Shown piece after piece: positions 55,487 to 64,000 of a stretch of DNA of 64,000 nucleotides (positions are counted from its first letter, which is position 1; each line of letters starts with the position of its first letter). The stretch lies in the NCBI GenBank assembly GCA_001579985.1, contig LRSR01010823.1, forward strand, positions 1 to 64,000, given 5' to 3'. Under the pieces are notes generated by a model that saw only the letters and a program-made list of their open reading frames with translations, was not told the DNA's origin and searched no databases. The position numbers and the translations under genes were made by a program. This DNA is from Hypsibius dujardini (taxonomy: Eukaryota; Tardigrada; Eutardigrada; Parachela; Hypsibiidae).

Positions 55487-56663
55487 ACCGAGATGGAAAA
55501 CCTAAGCCAGTATTTTTTGCCTAAATATGAAAAACCGCACACGTATTGATATTTCCCCCCATGTGTCGCTGTTATTTATGGTCTTCTCAGCGGTCCAAAC
55601 GACACTGTAATATTTTCGACTTGATGCCTTTGTGGTAAGCAATGACGAAATGTTTGTCAGTGTTTCCGGTTTGTAGAATTGCAAGAAACCTGTTTCAAGC
55701 GCTGCACGATGGAATTTCTCCGTTGCCATACCCATTTGAAATGTCCGATGGCAAGTCGAGAGTCTTCTCGTGACGATAAATAAAGTCCGCGGTCTTGCAG
55801 CTGAAATGAACACGCACGGGGTGTGGTCTCAACATATCCCCCATTTCTCTATAGTGCACCTATTTCCTGTACGAGGAGCCCGGAATGTTTCTGTCGTTCA
55901 GTTTACTCATCTCTCATTTCATTGGACTTTTTTAATATTTCAAATATACATTTGCATTTCTATTATTCAGAATGTTTATTAAACAGTTTTTGCGTATCAT
56001 TGTAAAAGATTCATCAACGATTCAAACAGACTATGCAGTTCAGATGATTGGACAGTGACAAAACGTCCGATTGAGCTTTGACCGATGGTGAAGAACGAAC
56101 GATTGGTAGCAAAAGAAGGTGTGACCTGGGCCATTATTGAGATCGGGTCTGCCATTGAGTTTTGTCTGGCATTTTCCGGGGTGTAGATTAATTTTTATTT
56201 TTTGGCCTGTAGATGCTCAGATGGACAGGCGTTGTGAAAAAAAAATTAAGGTGGTGGGATCCGTAGTGACCGAGAATTGAAGGTTCTCAGTTTGTCTCAA
56301 GAGCTGAATTTGATATTTCCAGAAGAACGAGATTTTGTTAATTGCAACAACTTTAATATACGCTGGAACATTGCAGCCAGCATAACAACGACGTCGGATA
56401 CGAGCTCTGGTTCTCTAATTGATTCTCATTACAGCGTGAAAGATTGCTACCTTGTATTCAGGTCGATTATTTGTTATTATTATTCAAAACGTGGCTGCTA
56501 CTAATTGAATTACTTGGCATAACATTGAAAGTATCCTAATATTTTAGCCATGGCCATAGATATATGAGCATAGCATAGCATAACACCATGGAACATGAGC
56601 ATAGCTTCGATCACATAAAATGGTCATTGATTATCTCGGAGGGCTATTCGTGACGATCGCAGA
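55487..56663. other. Lectin upstream region joined to receptor 3' flank
   Basis: 55487-56095 follows 37940-38570 and breaks off just before the EF-hand exon. 56100-56660 is receptor 3' flank. No gene is seen. Confidence 0.6.
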
Positions 56664-59336
56664 TCATACTCGAGGCATGGTGTCCATCGTTTCGTCGATG
56701 ACTGAGGAACGGCTTACATTCTCCATTACCGTCATCTCACTAGAAGAGCGTTGCTCGCGTCTGGCCGCCGTTGGGAACCAGAGTTTCACCCCGCTTTTGA
56801 TGCGTTCGCGAAACCGTTTCCACGTAAGACAGTACAGGAAAATTCCAGCGGAATAGTTGACCAGAAGAGACATGGTCCCGAGACGGCTGAGCAGGTCGAG
56901 GGTCTTCGTGGTGATGTAGTAGGAGCAATGCGGAGGCTCATTCGCGATAGTTAGGATGTTGCTGGCGATGGGAAGGGCCATGGTGAAGACGAACAGGGCG
57001 CTACAGGCAATGACTAGCCGTAACGCGCTGCCATTGCCCTGATTTCTTCGGCTCACTGCCGGATCCCGTTCCGGCGCGTGGAAAAGGGTCTTCCGGGTTT
57101 TTAGTTGGCGGTGCAGGACAATGAGCAGGCAGCAGTCGATGGTGAAAACAGCGATCCAATTGCCAATCTGTATCGCTATCTAAACGGACATTTGCAAGTC
57201 AATTCCGGAGAGAGATCAGCGCTAAATACTAAGTTCTTAAGCATTGCAGGAGAGTTATAACGTTTTACTCATCCAGAGGCTCGTTTAAGGTACTTGCAAT
57301 TCGGAATCAGGACGTCTCATCGCAAAGGCAAAGGGAAAAATGTTTTCTTTAAAATTGAATCCAAAATTCGGCCTCTTGTCTCTGATCATTTTGAAATATG
57401 TGGGGGTGTGGGATCTAATTTTCAGGGACCCATCTGGATTCCCAAAACATTTCCAAAACGTCAAATTTTTACCAAATGTGGATCGTTCTTGATTGTGATC
57501 CTTTTTTTTATTCATCAATAGGAAAATTGTATTAAACCTTAACAAACTTCAAATTTGAACGAAAAACTGACGTGTTGGAAAATGTTTTGAAATCCCTGGG
57601 GCCCACTGGAAATCAGACCCCACAACCACACAAGCATCGAAATAATTAGGAAAAGCATGCCGAATTTTTAGTTCAATTTTTGAAAAATGCTTTTTGCCTT
57701 TTTCCCACCCCCTGGTTCTACCGTGAGGGGTCCTGGTTCCGATTTACTCGCGCCACGTAAATCTTTCATTTAAAATTCGCATCATTGTCTCTTCTGTAAT
57801 TCCGTTTCAGGTGAAGATGGGAATGAACTCTTACATCGGCCACATTTTGAACGTTGTGCCAACGGCGCAACCCCGGAGTCAAGTACTGCGCCTCTGCTGC
57901 CAGGTCTTGAAGTTCTAAATCCGGACTATGTTGAAGTGCGTAATACCAACTGATGGGATACTCCAGGTTGTTAAGCACTGCCAGCATCACCACCACCAAC
58001 TCCAGGTAAATCGCACGACGGATTGACATGGCAATGCGAAATTGTATTGGCCGGATTGTGGCGTAAAGTCGTTCGAGACCGAATACGATCAGTGTCCTGC
58101 AACATTTTTGTTTTAAGGCTGGTTTATACACGGACTCACTCATGTCATCGATCCGTATCAGACATGACATCCCCGAGTAGCCACGCAGAAAGGACAGGAT
58201 GATGCGCATAAAACGGGTGGCTGGACGAAAGTTGTCGAAAGTCTGGACCGCTCATTACTCCAACCAATGTTGTCCCTTAAATGAACCCACCGACCAACAG
58301 CAACTACATTACCATTGACCAACCACTTGATTGACTCTATACCAATGAAATGCCCACCATCCTGACTCTCACCGGGACAATCACGCCGTTTAAGAAAGTG
58401 CATCACTATGGCTGGCCGTCCATTGTATTGCAAGACCGTCCGCTAACCGGACTAATCGACAGAAACAGTGCTCTGACCGATTATCTTACCGAACTAACCG
58501 TCAGACACAATGATTCATCGTCATTGACCAACGCCGACAGAATTAACCGGCCGGGCTAACTGACAGCTACCCTGACTGACCGTCAATCAACCGAACTAGC
58601 CGTCTGATATCATGAACGACCGTCATCAAACGGACAAGCCGTCAGTGAACATCACCGACGATCACCTAACCGGACTAACCGTTCATCACTATCGCTGGTC
58701 GTCCGTTACCCAAACCTGCCATTCACCATCCTACGCATCCTCCGTCGTTCTTCACTTCGAACCCGTTTGCTCCCGAGAAAAAACTTACCCTCGTCTTACC
58801 GGGGGGGGGGGGCTGCGGATTTAGCCAACCCTTTAATCCCTACCAAAATGAGATTTTTTGTTCTTACCAGTTTGATGCTTGCATGCTCGTGTTCTGCCAA
58901 AACATTTTCGCTCCATAGAAGTTGTCATTGTTCCGCAGACTTATGTCACTTCTGAACTGGTCTGGTAGAACCAATTGTAGGTATAAGGATAGCTCCAGCC
59001 ATCTATGCAGAAATCGACAAGTATAAACTCCAACATTTTTGTGTTTAGAAACGGAAATATTTTCTTAGTGAATACAACATCATACAGATATAAAACAGAT
59101 ATATGAACTCACACTACGCTGAGATCGAACCAAGCTACGGATATCCGGTAGACATGGACTGAGGTCTTGCTTTTATCTGTCCCAAGGACGACCAAAATAA
59201 GCAAATTTCCCACAGTGTTAATAGCAAGAATGATCGGGAATAAGACGGCTACGACGTAGTAATCCGGCCCGGGAAGGGTTTCATTGGTGGCGGGCTCGAC
59301 TGGCCAGTTGCAACTGGGTATGCTGTCGTTGTTCAT
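56664..59336 (-). CDS. Rhodopsin-class receptor, complete (G8)
   Basis: Exons 59336..59113, 59002..58868, 58096..57835, 57179..56664: 224, 135, 262 and 516 nt, 378 residues, phases 2, 2, 0. N-terminus MNNDSIPSCNWPVEPATNET; TM1 GNLLILVVL; TM2 join FDLSVV + WLELSLYLQLVLPDQ; TM3 FGLERLYATIRPIQF; TM7 NYSAGIFLY; tail to TMDTMPRV. The loop after TM4 has no Cys, as in the other members. Intron 2 carries the ACCGTC array and a poly-G run, intron 3 one R2 foldback. Divergent from peptide gene P8 at 60488. Confidence 0.85.
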
Positions 59337-60487
59337 ACTTCAGTGTTATCACGAGGCACCCTAAACACAACATAAAACTAAGGCACTAAGGATAAAGAAT
59401 ATGAGAGAAATTGGTTAACAATTTGATTGAGGAGAACACGAAGTAATGCTTCACTGAAGAATTAATATAGTGCGATTGAATTCAATAGCTTTCTATACTA
59501 CTCTCTACAGTGTTGTGACGAAAATTCAAGTACTACACAACATTACTGTTACGTTTATAACTGTCAAACCAACGCACAACACATGGCGCCCTTACTAGAA
59601 AACTGGTATTTTGTGTCTTACTTGAATTTTCGTCACAACACTGTATAGCTCCAGGCCTTTAGGGTGGGTCGATTTCTGATTCAACGTCACTGGACACCAT
59701 TGCGAAACTGATAAGCCCAGATATTTTTTATTAAACTTCATCATTCGAATTCAACTTTCCACTAGTTTTTCCACAATTAGCCTTATTAGCTTCACTTCTT
59801 CACCCTACATCACCAGTGTTTACTACGTAAAACATTCAGGGGGCTTTTTCATCGAGATATTCCCTCTACAATGAGATATTTCGCACAATCGTTAATAAAT
59901 GCCATACCTTTCTGCAGTATGAGGCGAAATCTATATTTCGGCTCACCATCCAAGCCGCTTTTAAATCTGCTCACTCATCTTTTTCTTTTGATGGTAGCTG
60001 CTTGATTGTTTGATTGCCAGAAGTGCTATTGCATAATAGGATATAATATTAACAATCAAACAATCAAGCACATACCATCAAAGAGAAACCTTTGAGTGAG
60101 AATATTTAAAAGCGATTTGGATGGCGAGCCGAAATACAGGTTTCATCTCATATCTTTTACAGTGCATATACCTGCTCAAAGAACTTCACCGGATCAGAGG
60201 TAATGGCATGGCACTAGTCGATCATAACCGGAATGGATAAGACCGGTTTTTTCTCAAATCTACCGACGAAAAACTTCTGCGAGCTTTTCTAGAAGCTTCA
60301 TTTATGAGAGAGTATCACAGCATATGACCCAGAGGCAGTCTCATGATATTGGTATAGAGCTGTTAAGAACTAACAGTTATTAGCTTTAGTCTGCAAGAGC
60401 CAACTAACGACAAAGGCTGTTTTTACACAAGAAAAACGACTGGGCATTTTTCACTTTTTTCAGTTTGCGAAAACGGACAGTTTCAAC
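59337..60487. promoter_or_regulatory. Divergent intergenic region G8-P8 with FB-A and FB-B
   Basis: FB-A at 59512..59639 and FB-B at 59934..60137, then the conserved peptide upstream block (CTGTTTTTACACAAG...CAGTTTGCGAAAACGG). 1151 bp between the two start codons. Confidence 0.45.
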
Positions 60488-60928
60488 ATGGAACGCCTTG
60501 CCATCTGGAGTGGAATTCTAATCCTGCTGTTGCATTTGAGCTGCCTGGAGAGCAAATCAGATTTAGGAGAACATTCAGAGGTGAGACAGAATGTCGACGG
60601 AAAAGATAACCGACCCTTCGTTCGATATTTTCGCGGGATAAGAGACTTCCATGGCTCTGGTGTGGGATGGCGTTCGAATAAAGGTGCCGCGAAGACAGAA
60701 CCACAGCAGGACTCTGAGGAAGAGCACCAGGAGGATGAGATCACTACGCCGCCACCGCAGTCGGGGTTTGGTGGTACGTATGTTGTATTGATTCATAGAA
60801 TTGTTGTTCTTTTATTCGAATGTTCTGCAGCCAGTAATGCTATTGAATACGTAGCTGTTCCCGGTGGCGGAATTTGCGGTCGGAAACGCTGTGGTGGCAA
60901 ACGGCCTACAACGCAGATGAGGCATTAA
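60488..60928 (+). CDS. Small secreted peptide precursor, member P8
   Basis: Exons 60488..60773 and 60855..60928; the intron is 81 nt and frame-open. Signal peptide MERLAIWSGILILLLHLSCL, segment DGKDNRPFVRYFRG, acidic spacer (EEEHQEDEITTPPPQSG), then the last exon AVPGGGICGRKRCGGKRPTT, QMRH and stop. The basic two-cysteine ending differs from the GGLSGxxLG ending of P1 and P4 and recalls the CPRCTCGC ending of P5. Confidence 0.72.
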   Translation: MERLAIWSGILILLLHLSCLESKSDLGEHSEVRQNVDGKDNRPFVRYFRGIRDFHGSGVGWRSNKGAAKTEPQQDSEEEHQEDEITTPPPQSGFGGTYVVLIHRIVVLLFECSAASNAIEYVAVPGGGICGRKRCGGKRPTTQMRH

Positions 60929-61483
60929 GCGGCCCCCGGTGACATCGTCATCAAAGCGGAATAATGTCATTCCTAATTGTGTCCTGGCTTTGTTTCCCGA
61001 TAATCCAAGACCTTTCAACGTGTAGGGTGTACAATCCCTCGCAAAAAAGACACTTCAGTCCTTGTATTTGTGGTATTGGGTTTCAGCAGACTCTGAAGTT
61101 GTTATCCAGAGTGCTTCTTAATACTCACCAAATTCTTGTAACATTCATGCACAGACCCCCTCCTGTATAACAGACATTTGTCTGGCCTGTAGGTGGACAG
61201 ACAGACAGAAAGACAGACAGACAAGATACAGCCATAATAAGTGGTCGAATTGCGAGGAATGGAGCAATGGAATTTAGTGATTAAAAGACCCATAATTGTA
61301 ACTGACAGCAATGGTGATGTCCGAACCGTAGTGGGACCTTCCACCTTCTATCAAAGTAATTTAATATAATTAAAAGTAAAATGCAATAACACTGCGTTTT
61401 GCAATTTTAAGTCCTTGCCAAAAAAGTCAGCGTTATTTTACAGCTATCGATCGAGCAAGTATATATAGCAAATTTGTCCTTGC
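60929..61483. other. Peptide 3' flank with short ACAG tract
   Basis: Matches 17735-18636 and 29645-30350. The microsatellite (61195-61224) is much shorter than in the other copies. Confidence 0.65.
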
Positions 61484-61639
61484 TCAAAGCCTGGGGACGT
61501 ATCTTGTCCGGTAGTTATATCCGCTGTTCGAGCTGTATGTATTAGGCGTCCGGTCAAGATCGCCCAAAATGTCCTTCGTCAGCCGACTACTTCCGCTAGT
61601 AGTAGTCGTTGTTCCGATTGTGGACGACATCGGGTAGTC
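61484..61639 (-). CDS. Putative C-terminal exon of an NHL-type gene, copy 2 (partial)
   Basis: Acceptor TGCCTTTCCAG, reads DYPMSSTIG...GSSRLTKDILGDLDRTPNTY to YVPRL and stop. The near-identity with 18637..18792 at the protein level supports it as a coding exon. Confidence 0.5.
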   Translation of the reverse strand, partial: DYPMSSTIGTTTTTSGSSRLTKDILGDLDRTPNTYSSNSGYNYRTRYVPRL

Positions 61640-61968
61640 CTGGAAAGGCAAAAGCAGGGACTCCTGTATACATACATACACAGGAGGAGGAAAGGCAAGG
61701 CAAACGGTTTCCGGAAAAAGGGTCCCACACAAAAATGGTCCGTTAAATGTACACACTATATAAACAGGGCGGAAATCACATACATACAAAAAGAGACAGC
61801 TTGACTAGAAGCAAACAAGGCATGCAGGTCACGTGACTACCGCTAGGATTACCCCGGTAGTACATCTCTGAAAGGTGGTAGCATAACTAATCGATTTACA
61901 AATGAAAAAGGCAAGGACAAGCAGCAAGCCGCGGATTGGTCGATTGCTTGGCCGGGTCACGTGACTCA

Positions 61969-62358
61969 TCAAAAGTCTTGAATCCGATGGTTGTCCCGGT
62001 CCGCAACGAGGATCTGCCCGTCGTGCGACACCGCCACGCCCTCGATCCCCTTAAACTCCCCTAGAACGTTGCCCCACGACCCGAACGCCGAGACGAATCG
62101 ATAGTCGCGATTTCCGAAAATTTGCACACGATTGTTGCCCGCATCCCCCACCATGAGGTATTCATTCTCATCCATGGCCAGCCCGCGAGGGTACTGGAAC
62201 TTGCCGTCCGTCGTGCCCTCATCGCCGATCGAGGTGATCTGATTGCCGTCGCCGGAGTCGAAGACGGCGATCCCGACCAAGCAATCGAACTCACCAGGTG
62301 CGCAGCCGTACAACTCGAAGGACCTAATGAAGACGCCCTCGATGTCGCAGATATTCAC
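61969..62358 (-). CDS. NHL-repeat exon (TRIM/NHL-like, partial)
   Basis: Starts after a CCCCTTATAG acceptor and reads VNICDIEGVF, GKFQYPRGLAMDENEYLMVG, DAGNNRVQIF, GEFKGIEGVAVSHDGQILVA, DRDNHRIQDF and stop: about two and a half NHL beta-propeller blades, closest in style to the TRIM71/LIN-41/Brat type. Upstream exons are not in the window: a foldback (62450-62870) and receptor debris follow instead. It may be a truncated copy. The stop right after RIQDF leaves no donor toward 61639. Confidence 0.6.
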   Translation of the reverse strand: MNICDIEGVFIRSFELYGCAPGEFDCLVGIAVFDSGDGNQITSIGDEGTTDGKFQYPRGLAMDENEYLMVGDAGNNRVQIFGNRDYRFVSAFGSWGNVLGEFKGIEGVAVSHDGQILVADRDNHRIQDF

Positions 62359-62449
62359 CTATAAGGGGGGAGGGGGAAAAACAGAAAGAGTATTTTGCGC
62401 GATGACGGTGATTAGCGCGAGTTACAAACAGGCACGGAGAGACAAAAGC

Positions 62450-62870
62450 TATTTTACCCCTCCCTGTCAGTATACATTTCCTGTAGCCGAAATCGCGCCC
62501 CTGCTACTTTATCCTTCCCATGTTGTCCGTCTGTCCGTTCTTTGTCCGTCCGTTGACCGTGCATCCGTTGTTGGACAGATGGTCGACCAACGGGCAACGG
62601 CTGAACGGATAGCGGATAAATAGACAACGGACGGACGGACTAACAGACGGATGGATGACGGACGGATGACGGACGGATGACGGACGGACTGACAGACGGA
62701 TGGATGACGGACGGATGACGGACGGACGGATGACGGACGGATGACGGACGGACAGCATGGGAGGGGTAAAATAACCAGGTTTCTATTGGGCCCCAGGGAT
62801 GGGTATATTAGCTGGGGTGCTATTAAGTTCCCACACACTACAAGGGAGGGGTAAAATACATCTAAACTTT
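62450..62870. repeat. Foldback with GGAC minisatellite, copy 3
   Basis: Same layout as 5100-5640 and 19610-19975; the internal array has GATGACGGACG units repeated about nine times. Confidence 0.7.
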
Positions 62871-62879
62871 CTTTTTAGA

Positions 62880-63400
62880 AATAGGTTTTAGTTGTCCGGA
62901 ACAAATTATTTTTTTAGGAGCAAATGAGAGTGTGATCTGGGCCATTATAGAGATGGGGTCTGCCATTGATTTTTGTTTGGCATTTTTCGGGGTGTAGATT
63001 GAATTTCATGTTTTGGCTTATAGTGAGACAAAAAAAGTGAGGCGGTGGAATGAGTAAAGACAGAAATGATGACTCTAAGTTTGTCTGAAGAGCATTCCCG
63101 AGCTCGGGATAACCATAAGAACGAAATTGTGTTGATCGCAACAATTTTATTATACGCTGGAATATTGCAGCCGACATTACAACGACTCCGGGTACGAGTT
63201 CTGTTCCGCTAATTGATTCTCGTTACAACGTAATAAAGTTCAACCGTATAATCAGGTCGATTATTTATTTTGTTTATTTTAAGACGTGGTTGCTGCTAAC
63301 TGAATTGCTTGGCATAGCATTGAAAGTATCCCAATACTTTGGGCATAGCCATAGATACACGGCATAGCATAGCTTAACACCATGGAACATGATCACAGGG
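62880..63400. other. Receptor 3' flank joined to intron 2
   Basis: This is the usual downstream region of the receptors, up to ACCATGGAACATGATCACA at about 63398, then it jumps straight into receptor intron 2 sequence. Confidence 0.65.
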
Positions 63401-63467
63401 GGGCGGAAATTGCTGCGGATCTGCTCGACCCATTAATCTCCACTGGGTTGCGACTTTTCATCCTTAC

Positions 63468-63938
63468 CAGTTTGATGCTTGCATGCTAGTTTCTTGCCAA
63501 AATTTTGCTGCTCCGTAGAATTTGATACTGTTCCGCAGATTTGTTGTACTGCTCAACTGGTCCCGCAAAACGAGCCGAAGGTAGCTGAATAACTCCAGCC
63601 ATCTATAAAGAATACGGCAGGAATAAACTCAAACCTGTTTTCATGAACGGGGATATTTTCGTAAGGACCGCGACATCATGCTGATTTAGTGCAAACATGT
63701 ATGCACAAACTCACACTACGTTGAGGTCAAACCAAGCTACCGACATCAGGTAGGCATGGATTGAAGTCTTGCTTCTATCTGTCCCAAGGACAACCAAAAT
63801 AAGACAATTTCCCACAGTGTTAACGGCGAGGATGATCGGGAATAAAACGGCTTTGACGTAGTAATCCGGCCTGGAAACGGGGTCATTGGTGGCGGGTTCG
63901 ACTGGCCAATTGCAACTGGGTATGCTATCGTTATTCAT
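63468..63938 (-). pseudogene. Receptor exons 1-2 with exons 3-4 deleted (G9)
   Basis: Exons 63938..63715 (224 nt) and 63602..63468 (135 nt), both open with normal splice sites (MNNDSIPSCNWPVEP..., WLELFSYLRLVLRDQLSS...). Next to exon 2, at about 63400, the sequence passes directly to the receptor 3' flank, so TM3-TM7 are missing. Its peptide partner would lie beyond the window. Confidence 0.8.
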
Positions 63939-64000
63939 GCTTCAGTGCTATCATGAAGCACCCTAAGCATAAAATAAAATTAAGGCGCTAAGGAATAAGA

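Overview
This 64 kb window is nuclear DNA of an invertebrate animal. The genes have several exons with GT-AG introns, secreted proteins carry signal peptides, and there are rhodopsin-class receptors, EF-hand and NHL exons, and eukaryotic DNA transposons (maT mariner, piggyBac). No rRNA, tRNA, operon or CRISPR array was seen. An ecdysozoan, perhaps a tardigrade, is my guess for the lineage, but the sequence alone does not prove it.

Layout. 0-4.4 kb: a chimeric gene end (101-360) and an intact seven-exon gene for a secreted protein of three tandem modules (2105-4384). 5-13 kb: a foldback repeat, a dead receptor fragment, then a minus-strand set of small secreted proteins: a cysteine-rich 40-residue repeat protein (9344-9912), a decayed defensin-like exon, a bulb-type lectin (10922-11614) and an orphan EF-hand exon. 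This set recurs at 34.7-38.7 kb, and its lectin part again at 54.4-56.1 kb. 14-33 kb and 39-64 kb: arrays in which a minus-strand seven-transmembrane receptor gene lies head to head with a plus-strand gene for a small secreted peptide. Three receptor genes are complete (14077-16763, 45098-47472, 56664-59336) with identical exon phases. Seven further copies are broken or partial, and leader remnants lie at 24.3 and 49.4 kb. Eight peptide genes (17.3, 23.5, 25.2, 29.2, 43.2, 48.6, 50.3 and 60.5 kb) share a signal peptide, a phase-1 intron of about 80 nt and a short Gly-rich or Cys-rich last exon. Behind some peptide genes stand minus-strand NHL-repeat exons (19.1 and 62 kb).

The region grows by segmental duplication. 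21.6-28.4 kb matches 44.2-52.2 kb, and 7.1-12.6 kb matches 34.7-38.7 kb. Comparing copies shows filled and empty sites for a mariner, a solo LTR and several miniature inverted-repeat elements, a receptor deletion with a small inversion, and a triplicated foldback.

The most interesting reading is that receptor and peptide are a co-duplicating divergent pair that could be a ligand-receptor or recognition system. The pairing is directly visible; the interaction is inference. A second strong point is the peptide family's intron, which is nearly identical between copies, is 81 nt and frame-open in some, and is repeated four times around micro-exons in the gene at 43.2 kb.
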